Made by a program: the position numbers and the translations under genes
The notes under the pieces: generated by a model
Database searches by the model: none
What the model was told of the DNA's origin: nothing
Seen by the model: only the letters and a program-made list of their open reading frames with translations
Assembly (NCBI GenBank): GCA_024509875.1
Contig: JAMPIV010014838.1
Location: forward strand, 537,001-601,000
From: Oreohelix idahoensis
Taxonomy: Eukaryota; Mollusca; Gastropoda; Stylommatophora; Oreohelicidae
Direction of reading: 5' to 3'
Length of the DNA: 64,000 nucleotides
Shown: piece by piece, positions 30,559-41,557 of the stretch
Numbering within the stretch: position 1 is the first letter of the stretch
How the letters are laid out: each line of letters opens with the position of its first letter

Positions 30559-32816
30559 TGTAGTGGTGTTTGATGGTATTGTATGATGGTGATATTACTA
30601 AATGTAATTGTATGAGGCCAGCTGTGAAGGCTCCTGAGATAAAATGTAGTTGTGAATTGTCAGAAGGCCTTTCTTGCTACCACTACGACCTCACACTTAA
30701 TTTTTTTTAATGAATGTGGCTACGTAAAGTGTCTAGGGTTATGATATGTAGTGTGGTGTAATAGGTTATAGATATACCCACAGATATTTAACAAGACTAA
30801 TAATATTAATAAATGTTAAAATACACTGAACTAACTCACGTGTGTAAAATTTTTTGATAGAATTATATTACATTTATTTTGTTCTGGATCAATTTTTTAG
30901 GTTGACCAGAACTTAAAAGGATTTAGAGATTATGAAAGAAATGCATGGAATATTATATCATAAATGCAATAGTGTACATATATATGTACTATACTAGTTA
31001 GTTTTATTAAAATGTTCTAGTAGTCATCTACTTGGGAGGATATTTAATGTTTGTGCTGTTGGGGTGGCCTCATCACACCTGTCTATATTGACTACACAGT
31101 GTCCAGAAAATGGTGGGAATTTTTATGGGGTATTAGTAACTAAACGGCGTTGGTGAATGTCCAGCAGACCAGAGGCTCACTCATCTGGTAGTTGTAGCTC
31201 TGGTGCTGAAATCAGGTGGTCCCACCTCTCCGTGCTGGCGGGCAATAATGGTGGTCTCTGTCACAAGTACTGCACAGATACACTCGAGTAAAGTCACCAA
31301 CTGAATAGACACTGCTTGGTTGACAACAGAAACTCACAGCTCTGCAATCAAAGTATGGGCCATGTGTCAAAATCTATTCTCTACCCACGTCTGGACACAA
31401 CACTGACACAACAACCACATCATACAGACAGGTCAGATCTCTCTGACCAAACAGCACATTTACCATGGTGGGTTTACATCAGATAGATCCTCCCAGACTA
31501 TAGATTCTGAAAAATATTTATTAGTTGTCTGCCCTAAAAGAGGATAGGTAATATGTTTCATTATTCTCAACACTTGATCTGTCTTGCCTAACCCTTGCTG
31601 GAGTTTATGTACATTGTTGGTCCCTAGACCCTGACTTGGGCGGGGGGTCTAGAGCAAATCCCTACTTGTTTGTAAGGCTAGATTTCGATATGGCAGTATC
31701 AAATCACTCGAACATGAAACAATATTCAAAATATATATAAGGAAATAATTTCAATCTTACCAGATTATGAATAAATAACACAGAATTGCTAGCAAAACTC
31801 AGCTGAGCTGCTGGCTATAGTATGGCGTCCCTAAACTTCTTACACTTTCTTTCATATGGAAATCACCACACTTTAAAATCTGTGTCTATCACTGAACAAC
31901 TATTGAAGAATGGCCCCACTTTCGCGTCTGAGCGCTAATGATATGATTGTCTGTGGCCAATCACTGCCTAGGTTTATTTGAATTTCAAATTTCCTACCAT
32001 AAAGTCATTTCAGTCATGCTTCAGTCAAGTATGGATGGTTATCTGTTAGTCTGTCCGTCTCTACTTGTGTTTCTACAAAATGTACTTGATTTTTGAACCA
32101 ACCTTTCTCTCCCCTCCAAAATTTTGTCGTTAAAAGTTATTTTTAGACACAGCTACCACCCAAAAACCCTCTCCTCCATACTAAGTAAATTTGAACACCT
32201 GCGTCCCAAGGTCGTGTTTTTGTGTGCAAATCGCGACACTTTTAGATTCAATACAGTCTGTCGATGATGTGAATAACACTGTCTTTTGTCATTATCTTCA
32301 ATATTATCTATCCGTCTGTAAAATTAAGAACATATTAGTTCACTGCTCAGAATAGGCCATCCGGCCAGCTAATTTTTATATTCCTAACATTAATATTAAG
32401 AAAAAAATACTTTTTAATTTTTGTAATATTCCTAACATCTGCGTTTAGCCGCTGAATTCAAATCAAGGGCTTGGTATCGCGCAAAAGCGTCCAATAAATG
32501 ACTGTGGCGTAACATATCTATGGTCCCTTCTGTCGAGTTGCTTACTTTTTATGTCAACTTGGGAAACGTGACTTTTCTCCGTTTCCCCCCCAATTGCGTC
32601 TCCTTAGCCTTTCTAGTCTCACGCAATCTTTCCAGCCATATTTTTTTCCTTTTTGATCCGCCGTTCCCCTCCTGTCTAGCAAGTCAATTTTTATGGAGGA
32701 TGATGACCCGCGGTCTAGGCGATCAAGTACTATTCGCAGCCTACGCATTATGTTTTTATCCCCAAATGTTATCCCTGGAGGTATTTTACCGTTGTATCTC
32801 TGTCAATTTCACTACA
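30559..32816 (-). repeat. Element 2 right LTR (5' LTR in element sense)
   Basis: This 2258-bp LTR pairs with 23717-25972. Visible differences number roughly fifteen, clustered in one spot near 32210-32235 (tttttttctcaaatagc versus tttttgtgtgcaaatcgc), with the rest single substitutions. Confidence 0.95.
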
Positions 32817-32821
32817 GTCGT

Positions 32822-33778
32822 CCCCTTCTCAGTTATCTATTATTATTATTCTTTAAATTATATTATGTTTTACGAGCCCCCCCCCCTCCCTTATAAAGGA
32901 AGATAAACATCAAACAATATGTAACATCTAATCGAAGGAACAAAGCATGGGGTACAGTATATACACCCAATTGGTTTATTGCAATAAAATGAATAGATGG
33001 TGAATGATAGTATTGTCGATGGAATTAGTGTCTGCTGTAATGTACTATGTGTCTCACATCAAGTGTGTTTCATCATGGATGACGAAATTTTGGCATTGAT
33101 CTAGTGAGTTCCCTTTTTCAAGGAACTTATCTTTTCAGCCCCTGGCTGATAGTGAAGCGTGGTTAGTTCTCCGGTCTCCTGACGTTGCCCCAGGTAGATC
33201 TTGAATGGTTCGGATTTGCCTTCTCTGTGCTCGACTCCGTATTCTGCTCTGAGATTGGACTGTCGTGCAAGGTTCCACCATAGACTACTCAAAGATGGAC
33301 GCTAACCCGCAATTTAGACACGTGGCTTCAGTGCTTTTAATGCGAGAATTCGCCGATATCTGGGTTAGACCTAGCTGTCTCAAGGTTTCCTGGGCAAGTG
33401 ACAAAATGCTGGCTTTGCCGCCGTTTAGCGGGTCATTTCCGCTTGGACACGTGATCCGTAGCGTGCATCATGTGACCTTAGCCTCGTTTAGACGCTCCAA
33501 TCAATAATGTTAAAAGTCACGTGATGTTTTCCTAAGTGGCCTAAACTGGTTCTCCCAAGTTTAAGCAGTCCTAAATTAAAGCGGGTTTCTCGCTACCGAG
33601 GTCATTGGTCAACAATGACGTCGTATCTAAAAATAGCGAGGAGAAAATACTGAACGCTAGGAGATTTTCCGCAAGTGACAATTCTTGGGACTTTGCGATC
33701 ATGCATTGAGGATGGGAAAAAAATGATGTCACGTAAATAATAATAAAAAATGAAGAGAAGATTGGCCAAGTCGTCACA
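32822..33778 (-). repeat. Element 1 right LTR, second part
   Basis: The 957 bp continue the LTR begun at 23528-23716 (189 + 957 = 1146, exactly the left LTR length). It ends CGTCACA, followed by TSD AGCAA. Confidence 0.95.
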
Positions 33779-33783
33779 AGCAA

Positions 33784-34828
33784 TAAGCCCCTGATATCTG
33801 GTCTTAATTTCTGGCTCTCTCAGCTTGTACGTCTTAATGCTCATTTCTCCCGTTCGTTTACTTGGTTTCTTGCGTGATGCTGGGCAGTTCCCAGGCTGAG
33901 CAACTCTTTCAGTTGTTCTTTTGATTGTAAGCAGGTAGTGATCACTTCTAATCTCTAGCCCCCATCCAGACTCTAGCATCCCGGACATATTTGAATGAGT
34001 TCCTCCTAACAATGGCATAGTCGATCACTGACTTCTCATTCTTTGTTGGTTCACATCTAGTGTATGCATGTATGCACTTATGGGGGAACTTGTAATGTTT
34101 GTAATGATCAGATTCTGCTCACTGCAGAATCTAAGGAGTCGCTTTCCATTGTCATTGAGAGTATCTTCTGCATATCTTCTGATAACTCCACCCCATCTAG
34201 CGTGGTCATTTCCAACTCTGGCATTGAAATCTCTGAGCATGATAATTTCATCTAGGCAAACGTCCACTGTCCTTTGAAGCAGCTCGAAGAATTCCTCCTT
34301 GACCTCTGCTCTCTCATCCTCATTTGGCCCATACACTATGACCAGGTTGACTATAGTTTCTCCTTTTTTTAGTTTTACAACCATAATCTGCTCCGAGACA
34401 AAGTTCCATCCCTTGATACTATCTTATTGGTTTTTGGCCACAATGCAACCCACGCCCCCTTTAGCTCTTTCAGATGTGGGTACACCACTGTAGAGCAGCG
34501 TGTTGCCATCGAGATCCATGACTCCTTGTCCCCTTTTCTTTGTTTCCGTTATAGCCAGGATTTCTAGTTTTGTTTCCTCATCTCTTCCACCAGCTCCTCT
34601 TCTTTCCCATTTATACTTCTTGTGTTCCAAGTTCCATAAGTTGTAGTCCATAGTCCGTTCCAGTTCATCGCCTTTAGAATCAGTCCGGTTTTCTCTCTTG
34701 AAGTTCGCGTAATCATGATTTAAAGCAAACAGGTGATTGGCCTGTTGTGCCTTTGCATGGTGGAGGAGCTGCCTCCTTACGGCCCTTATCCTTTTTCAGC
34801 CGGGCTTAGGACCGGCCTAGGCGGAGTT
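33784..34828 (-). pseudogene. LINE-D, AP-endonuclease half
   Basis: Minus frames at 34424-34651 (LEILAITETKKRG), 34025-34384 (NLVIVYGPNEDER, then IMLRDFNARVGND) and then about 33784-34018 (EIRSDHYLLT) carry the APE-type endonuclease motifs of non-LTR elements in order. The frames are offset, so the gene is broken. At 33784 the translation stops at the element 1 TSD and resumes at 17600 in LINE-D. Together the halves make about 3.16 kb, the usual length of an RTE element. Confidence 0.88.
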
Positions 34829-34840
34829 CCTTTTACACTC

Positions 34841-35040
34841 AAGTAAGGCAAAGGTAGTCTTTACTAAACTAGATTTCCGCTTAGAAAGTTGAGTGACGAG
34901 TTTGCTTCCTCGCTGTCTTTGCTTTCCCTAACTCAAGAGCAGAGTCTGGTAGACTTGAACATGAGGCTACCAAGTTTTGAATCCAGTAACTTTGCCTCAA
35001 GAACCAAGCATTTTAACCCCTCGACCACTCGATGCTTGTG
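34841..35040 (-). mobile_element. SINE-2-related copy, minus orientation
   Basis: On the minus strand a tRNA-like head (A-box-like 'tggtcgaggggtt', B-box-like 'ggattcaaaac') leads to the SINE-2 body with 'gagttagggaaagcaaagac', 'agcgaggaagc' and 'tagtaaagactacctttgcc'. It directly abuts the LINE-D TSD, so its own left boundary is uncertain. Confidence 0.6.
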
Positions 35041-35170
35041 TCAGAAATAAGATCTTAAAAATTATTTATGAAAATCAAATTCTGTCGATGAGGCGACAAT
35101 GTAACGCTTCCGTAAACATTATTGCAACCCATTAACACACATTGTGACACTACTGCTTACAGCTGAGAAT

Positions 35171-35334
35171 CTTCTTTCTTCTTTGAACCTTAGCTGCCGA
35201 CTGTCAAAGCAGTGAGTAACGTCTTGTAGGGCAGCAACAAACTGCTTCCATTTTGTTCGGTCGGCAGCCATCCTTCGTACAGTGCCCCAGCTCTGGTTCA
35301 TTCTTTGCATCTCAGCCTTCACATTTCTCCGCCA
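35171..35334 (-). pseudogene. LINE-E, short 5'-truncated insertion
   Basis: A 10-bp TSD 'agctgagaat' (35161-35170 and 35335-35344) flanks 164 bp. The minus strand reads MQRMNQSWGTVRRMAADR, the same C-terminus as 13688-14086, and ends in an AAGAAAG-type tail at the left edge. Confidence 0.88.
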
Positions 35335-35404
35335 AGCTGAGAATGACCAACTAAAACTCTAGCCTTAGCAAAGCTTCTTAGTGAACCAGCCAGAAAATAG
35401 TTAT

Positions 35405-35790
35405 TCATGAGTTTGATTTCCTTCACTATCTGCTGGTATATTTCATCATTGGTTTGATTTTCTTCTCTGTTGTCCAGTTCATTACTGTTTACATTTATTC
35501 ACCATTTGTTGGTATAATTCACAACGAATTATATTTTATTTTCTCAGTCAACAAGCATAGTTCACTATTGGTTTGGTTTCTTTTCTATCTATTGATATAA
35601 ATCTTGATTGGTTTATTTGGTTTCTTCTGTGTCTATTGATATAGATCATCAATGGTTTGTTTGGTTTTTGTTTGTTTGTTCTTCTTCGTCAACAAATATA
35701 ATTCATCATTGGCTTGATTTTCTTCTTTGTCGACTGATATAGATCATTATTGGTTTGTTTTCTTTGCTGTTGACTAGTTTACATTTCTCA
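35405..35790. repeat. Degenerate minisatellite, ~55-60-bp unit
   Basis: About seven imperfect units are built on 'attggtttgattttcttct' and 'ttgatatagatcatca'. Divergence is high, suggesting an old array. It lies in the last host intron 450 bp before the terminal exon. Confidence 0.6.
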
Positions 35791-36239
35791 AGTTTCACAT
35801 TAATTTCTTTGCTGTTCATTCATTTTGCATAAATATATGTGGCACAGAAAAGTCCAAATTTAATCTTGTTTTATACAAATATGATTAACCCTTTGACTTT
35901 TTACATTGGTCATAGATTTTGGTAATCTCACCACAGTGTTAAATACTGTTAAACCTCACAAGCACAGGGTTAATAATTTTTTAAGATAAGTCAATGACAA
36001 GGAGATTTTTACAGTTGCAAAAGTACGGTATATTCACAAACACTTCATGTGATACCAGTAAGTCAATACCTTTACCTTTAAAAAATAATGGGATTTAAAA
36101 GATAGTCAGTGCTTTAAAGGTGTAATGGGAAGATTTTTATTTATTTATTTTTTTTAAACACGAGCTTGTTACTGTTGTAGTATTTATTGTTATTTTCATT
36201 GCCTATTAACTCAGATTGTTCCCCACATCTTTCTAACAG

Positions 36240-36921
36240 TTTGGATAACACTAGTGCCACACTGAAGCGTGCAGCACGCAAACCAGCCCCTCCACCTCCA
36301 CCTGAAAAATCCCACATTGTAAATGTCACTGCAGCAACAGCAGCGGGATCAAAATCTGGACATAGTGATAGCAGTGTTAATAGTTGTGATGATGCTGACA
36401 TCATTAGCAGTGAAAATTCTCAGACAGTGCCCAGATCAGCACCACTTGCATCTCCAGAATCCCCAACAGATCCGCATAAAAGAGTTGGTGGTCCAGAGAA
36501 AGATAAGCAGAAGTTATCAGGGGGTCATCCAGAAAGGCCCTCTGTGGCACCTCCACATCGACCAGATCAGGCTGCTCCAGATAGGCCTCGGCTTCCAACA
36601 TCATTAATTCCACCAGTACCTGTAAGGGGTCACCAGCGGTCAGCTTCAACTGGGGCTCTGATCAACAAAACATCTGGAAATTTTGAAAGCAACCCCATTG
36701 CTGGAGTACCTAATGCAGGTAGTTTATCTTGTAGTGTTGCTGAGGGCAGCCAGGATGTTAATGAAGGTGGTGGGTCAGATTCGCTAAACTCTGCCACAGA
36801 TACTGAGAATGTAATGCCTCCTGATTCTTCTCATACATTAAGGCATCACTTTAGCATGCACCCACAGCCCACACCTCCACCATCACCTGCTGCAAGGGAA
36901 TCAGAATATACAAAACTGTGA
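36240..36921 (+). CDS. Host gene terminal exon: Pro-rich tail with PDZ ligand
   Basis: The acceptor is CATCTTTCTAACAG (AG 36238-36239). One base completes Ser, then LDNTSATLKRAARKPAPPPP follows. The ATLKRAARKPAPPPP block resembles the TLRR-x-KKPAPAPP motif of ARHGAP17/44 tails, a proline-rich stretch known there to bind SH3 proteins. Further on come RPDQAAPDRPRLPTSLIPP and a Pro-rich PTPPPSPAARESEYTKL end. The stop is TGA at 36919-36921. The last residues YTKL fit a class I PDZ ligand (Thr at -2, Leu at 0), as do the ESTAL ends of vertebrate ARHGAP17/44. Such proteins act on Rho-family GTPases at junctions and endocytic membranes. The RhoGAP domain itself is not in the window, so family assignment rests on tail similarity only. 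Confidence 0.65.
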
Positions 36922-37889
36922 TAAATTCACTGAAAAGCCTTTGCCTTTTTTTTTTTTTTTCCAATTTTTTTTTCAGTTGTAAGTAACATTTATAAAAATA
37001 ATGAGTTGTGAGTAACATTTATAGAACCTTATCCTTAAAATACTTACACCTCAAGATCCTTACTTCTAAAATTGCTTATATGTCATACATTAAAATATTG
37101 CATCTTCTTTACACTAAAGTTATATTCAAGATTTCTCACAGATCATTGTTTTTCAAATTTCTTTCCGCATTCTCAGATTTTGGTGCATTGTTTCAGGCAG
37201 TGTTTTGAATATGTGGACAGCTGAGCTCTGGATAGGGAGTTTTCATTGGTTGTTATTTTCTTTCATAACTATCTCCATAAATGTTACTGTGTCATGGCGT
37301 TACTGTAAAAGAGAAAAAAGTCGTGGCGCAGTTACTTTAAATAAGAATCAGTTAAGACCTAATATACATTTGAAGGGTATAGGAGTCATTCCTCCCGCTT
37401 ATTTTTCACATTAAGACTTTATGAGTTCCTGTTTTTGGGAGGTCTGCAGGTCTGAGGTTGTGACAGGTGAGCTTATGTGAATCTGTTTTCAGAAATTTCT
37501 TACAAAATGTGATATGAAGATTATTTTTATTGTCATAAACTTGATGGGCCTCATTTTTGTAAGTATTTTAAAAATAACAATTAATAACCTTAATTTTTTT
37601 AAAGTATTTGTTTGACAAGTAACCTCAGTATTTTAGTTCTTAGTAAGAAGACATAATATGCCACACTATGGGACTAGTAGTTATGGAAGACCTAATGGCA
37701 ATATTTCTTTTGTAGCATGCGGAATTGGTAATTTAATTGAATTTGTTTTAGTTTGGTGTTTCTTTCATGGCATAAACTCTTGATAATATGGAGGGTTAGT
37801 GCACGAGTAGTTTATTTTTATTGTAATTCCTTATATTTATATTGTATAGTGAATTAATTTACCATATCATATCCTCTTCAATATTTATT
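36922..37889 (+). other. Probable 3' UTR and downstream sequence
   Basis: AT-rich with poly-T runs just after the stop (36942-36974). No perfect AATAAA was noticed in the first kilobase. An ATTAAA variant lies near 37088. No ORF of interest. Confidence 0.4.
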
Positions 37890-38018
37890 ACCTTTTGTGA
37901 GAAGGCTGAATGGCCATAAATTGCGGCACATAAGTTAAGCTGCCATGTAAGTCAGCCTGAATATTTTTAGCTCAAAATTCTGGTCTAGGCCTATATTCAC
38001 CATATAAGTCAACCCCCA
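37890..38018. other. Possible left remnant of a pogo/Tigger-like element
   Basis: The sequence contains 'aagttaagctgccatgtaag' and 'ccatataagtcaaccccc', reminiscent of the termini of pogo/Tigger elements and of the sequence at 41820-41900. It directly precedes the TSD of the full-length RTE. The match between the two sides is loose. Confidence 0.3.
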
Positions 38019-38259
38019 AACATACAGCACCCGTGTGTTACCGGGGCCCGAAAGGGGAGCAAAGAATAGTAACACTGTTCCCTACCATGCATGTCGTAGA
38101 AAGCGACTAAGGAGGGTTGGGCATGGGGCTGGTAAACCCATCCTGTAAAAAAAATTTAAACCACAATAAACTTCAACAAACATGGAAAAAAAATAAAAAA
38201 TTAAGGAAAATAAAACACAGCCATCCAAGATAGGGGAAGGTCCTCTCGCAAGGAGGCAT

Positions 38260-39502
38260 ATGATGCAACACAGAGAAAGCCAAAAGGAGTCTGTGTTACT
38301 GACTAACCTTCTTTCTTCTAGGAGAACCTCCAGATTTGGCACCTGGAATGTTCGGACATTTAGTGAACAAGGGAAAGTGGCACAAGTAGCAGCAGAAATG
38401 ATGGAATATAGAATCGAGGTTCTAGGACTTTGTGAAACAAAGTGGAAGGGGGTAGACAGGAAGAAACTCATCACAGGTGAATTGGTGCTGTCCTCAGGAC
38501 ATGAAGACGAAAGTTCATACCACAGTGAAGGGGTAGCTCTTATGTTATCTAAAGAAGCACAGAAAGCACTCATTGAATGGGAAGCCGTTGGACCCAGAAT
38601 AATAACAGCTACTTTTAAAACAGCTAAAAAGAAAATAAATGTAAATGTCATCCAATGTTATGCACCAAATAATGACAAAGAAGAGTCTGTGAAAGAAGCA
38701 TTTTATACTAGACTGCAGGAAATTATGGAAAAAGTAAAAAGAAGAGACATCACAATTTTGATGGGTGACATGAACGTACAGGAACATTGGCTCCTAAATA
38801 CCATCGCATTAAGGAAGCTGAAATTTTTTGGTCATATAAAAATACATAATAGTCTGGAAAAAACAGTGATGGAAGGCATGGTCCCTGGAAAAAGAGGAAG
38901 GGGTCGACCTAGACGACGGTGGACCCAGGACATCATAGAGAGTCTGAACTTGTCTTTGGCTGATGCAGGTCGACTTGCCCAGAATCGTGATGCGTTCAGA
39001 GCAGCTGTAATGGAGACAACGTTCTGGAAAGAATACGTCACATGATGATGATGACATGAATGCAAAGGTAGGTACAGTCAACACCAGCTTTGAAAAAGTC
39101 ATGGGAAAACATGGGCTAGGAATAATGAATGAAAATGGGGAACTATTCTCAAACTTCTGTGCTTCAAATCAACTGGCTATAGGAGGAAGCATGTTTCCAC
39201 ATAAGAGAATACACAAGGCAACATGGATATCACCAGACCATAGAACAGAAAATCAGATTGATCATATATGCATAAACAAGAAGTTTAGATCATCATTGCA
39301 GGATGTAAAGGTATATAGAGGAGCAGATGTGACATCAGATCACCACCTTCTGATAGCCAAAGTAAAAATGAAACTCAAGAGATATGCAACAATGCAAAGT
39401 TATAGACAACAATTTAATGTAGGACATCTAAGAAATCAAGAAATAAATTTGTGGTCACAATATCCAACAAATTCCAAGTACTGCAACAACTGGAAGATGT
39501 AG
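38260..39502 (+). pseudogene. RTE-A AP-endonuclease domain, interrupted
   Basis: The frame 38260-38776 reads FGTWNVRTFSEQGK, EVLGLCETKWKG, INVNVIQCYAPNND and ILMGDMN, the ordered APE motifs. It is broken inside GDMN by the LINE-F fragment. The domain resumes at 39056 (MNAKVG, KHGLGIMNENGE, DHICINKKFRSS, TSDHHLLIAKV). The catalytic Asp-His pair near the end (SDHHL) is present. A frameshift follows near 39440. Confidence 0.88.
38777..39051 (+). pseudogene. LINE-F, 5'-truncated insertion inside RTE-A
   Basis: The imperfect TSD 'tgacatgaacg' / 'tgacatgaatg' (38766-38776 and 39052-39062) flanks 275 bp. It encodes a LINE C-terminus ([34 protein letters not shown]-stop at 39043-39045). It ends in an (ATG)4-like tail. 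The + frame is the same as that of the interrupted endonuclease. Confidence 0.85.
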
Positions 39503-39544
39503 TGAATACAGAAGACTATTGGCAGCAAATCAAAACTGTATGGA

Positions 39545-41339
39545 ATGAGACATGTGAAGAAATACTGGGGAAAAGGGAACGACAACAAAAAAGCATGGAT
39601 AACAACAGAAACCATCAATAAGATAAAAGACAGAAAAAACAAGAAAGCAGATTTAAACACAAGCAAAACCAGAAGTTCCAAAGCCAAGGCTCAAGAAGTG
39701 TACACAGAAGCAAACAAAGAAGTAAAAAGAAGTATCAAAAGAGACCAGAGGAAGTATATTGAGGAGTTGGCAAGAGAGGCAGAAGATGCTGCTGCAGCCA
39801 AAGGAAATATGAGAGAACTGTACAAACAGCACAAAGAAGCTAACAGGGAAATAAAAGCAAACAAGTTGCCTCATAAAAGACAAGAATGGAAAACTGCTCA
39901 GCAATATACAAGAGCAAATGAAGAGGTGGACAGAATATTTTGAGGACCTTCTCAATAGACCAGCTCCAACTAATCCCCCAGACATCCAGCCAGCAGAAGA
40001 AGAGCTACAAATTAACTGTGAAAGACCAACGAAGGAAGAAATAAAGAAAGCCATAAAGCTTTTAAGAGATGGAAAAGCGGCTGGACCAGATGGCATTCCA
40101 GCAGAGGCCATCAATGCAGATATCGACACGGCTACAGAGATGTTATATAAATTACTTCATAAAGTCTGGGAAAAAGAAGAGATACCAGCAGAATGGAAGG
40201 AAGGATATCTGTCTAAGTTGCCTAAGAAGGAAAATTTACAAGAGTGCACAAATTATAGAGGAATAATGTTACTATCAGTGCCAGGAAAAGTATTAAACAG
40301 GATTATCCTCGAGAGAGTAAAAGAGTCCATAGACAAGAAACTGAGAGATGAACAAGCAGGTTTTCGACAAAACAGATCTTGTACAGACCAGATAGCCACT
40401 TTGAGAATAATAGTTGAACAAAGTCTGGAATGGAATTCACCACTATACATTGGATTTGTGGACTACGAAAAGGCATTTGACAGTGTAGATAGAGAATCAC
40501 TTTGGAAATTGATGAGGCATTATGAAGTTCCCATGAAGATCATTAATTTAATAAAGAAAACATATAAAGACATGACTTGCAGAGTTCTTCATGAAGGACA
40601 GCTTACAGAAACGTTTGGGAAAAGAACGGGAGTGCGTCAGGGATGCCTCTTGTCTCCATTTCTTTTCTTACTAGCAATAGACTGGGTTATGAGAACATTG
40701 ACAACACACAACAGAAATGGAATCCAGTGGAATCTGACTAAACAGCTTGATGATCTGGATTTTGCTGATGACTTGGCTCATCTGTCCCATAACCGTAATC
40801 CAATGCAGGACAAATTGAAAACACTCAATGAGAGGTCACAGCAATTGGGTCTTAAAATACACAGGGAAAAGACAAAAATAATGAGAATAAATGCAGGTAA
40901 TGATAACAGGGTTGAACTTGAAGAAACACCACTACAAGATGTAGAATCGTACACATATCTTGGCAGCAATACAGACAAAGTTGGAGGGACATACAGTGAT
41001 ATCAAAATAAGAATACAAAAAGCAAGAGGAGCTTTCATTGCATTGGGAAATATATGGAGATCAAGAGAAATCGGATCCAACACGAAAATAAGAATCTTCA
41101 ACTCAAATGTGAAGTCAGTCCTATTGTATGGCTCTGAGACATGGAGAACAACAAAGACAACAACCAAAAAGCTACAGACTTTCATAAATGGGTGCTTGTG
41201 TAGAATAGAAGGATTAAAATGTTATGACAAGGTTACCAATGTGGAACTGATGACAAGAACCAGACAAGTAGCCAGTGGAACAAGAGATGAGAAGAAGACA
41301 ATGGCGATGGATAGGACACACACTGAGGAAACCTGTTGA
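39545..41339 (+). pseudogene. RTE-A linker and reverse transcriptase
   Basis: A linker frame (39545-39943, [20 protein letters not shown]) overlaps a 473-codon frame (39918-41339). The latter carries [57 protein letters not shown] and FADDLAHLS (about 40760). The thumb is YTYLGSNTDKVGG and the C-terminus FINGCLCRIEGLK. All catalytic RT motifs (D, FADD) are present. The C-terminal W-x-GH-x-x-RK and [14 protein letters not shown] motifs continue in another frame after 41275, so the protein ends early by frameshift. Confidence 0.9.
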
Positions 41340-41557
41340 TAGCATTACAAGGCAGTCCTTGTTCTGGAACCCCCAGGGCAAGAGAGGCAGAGGTAGACCA
41401 AGAAGCACATGGAGAAGAGAGCTGGAAACAGGTGAAAATGATGAGGAAAACGTGGAAAGAACTTTAGATGATGGCACGTGACAGGAGGACTTGGCATGTG
41501 TTTGTTGAAGGCCTATGCTCCTTTGGGAGTGGAGGGTTATGAATGAAACATACAGCA

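Larger units (their letters stand above)
23717..32816 (-). mobile_element. Element 2: Gmr1-type LTR retrotransposon lacking the integrase core
   Basis: A 9100-bp element reads on the minus strand and sits inside element 1's right LTR. The TSD GTCGT is at 23712-23716 and 32817-32821. LTRs of about 2256-2258 bp start TGTAGTGG and end CACTACA. The internal region 25973-30558 encodes Gag-PR (start 30291) and RT-RNase H (from about 27960). The integrase catalytic region is replaced by unrelated open sequence. LTR identity is about 99% by eye, so insertion was recent even though the copy cannot make a normal integrase. Confidence 0.95.
17601..33778 (-). mobile_element. Element 1: Gmr1-type LTR retrotransposon, interrupted by element 2
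   Basis: A 7073-bp element (after subtracting element 2 and one copy of its TSD) reads on the minus strand. The LTRs start TGTCACGTAG, end CGTCACA, and are both 1146 bp. The left LTR is 17601-18746. The right LTR (5' LTR in element sense) is 23528-23716 plus 32822-33778. The TSD AGCAA is at 17596-17600 and 33779-33783. The internal region 18747-23527 carries gag and pol. By eye only about eight substitutions plus poly-C and poly-A length changes separate the LTRs. It inserted into LINE-D within the last host intron, antisense to the host gene. Confidence 0.95.
38030..41546 (+). mobile_element. Full-length RTE-A LINE
   Basis: A perfect 11-bp TSD 'aacatacagca' (38019-38029 and 41547-41557) bounds 3517 bp, or about 3.23 kb without the nested LINE-F fragment. 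This is normal RTE length. The order is a 5' leader of about 200 bp, AP endonuclease, linker, RT, a basic C-terminus and an (ATGA)n-like tail ('atgaatga'). No RNase H and no ORF1 are present, as usual for RTE. Several frameshifts and the nested insertion make it inactive. It is the reference copy for fragments at 1-380, 4179-6031, 44130-44470, 46355-48185, 52390-52710, 55030-56140 and 63008-63335. Confidence 0.93.

Noticed and set aside
38082..38651. 189-codon minus-strand open frame
   Set aside because: It is the antisense shadow of the RTE endonuclease, with no motif of its own.
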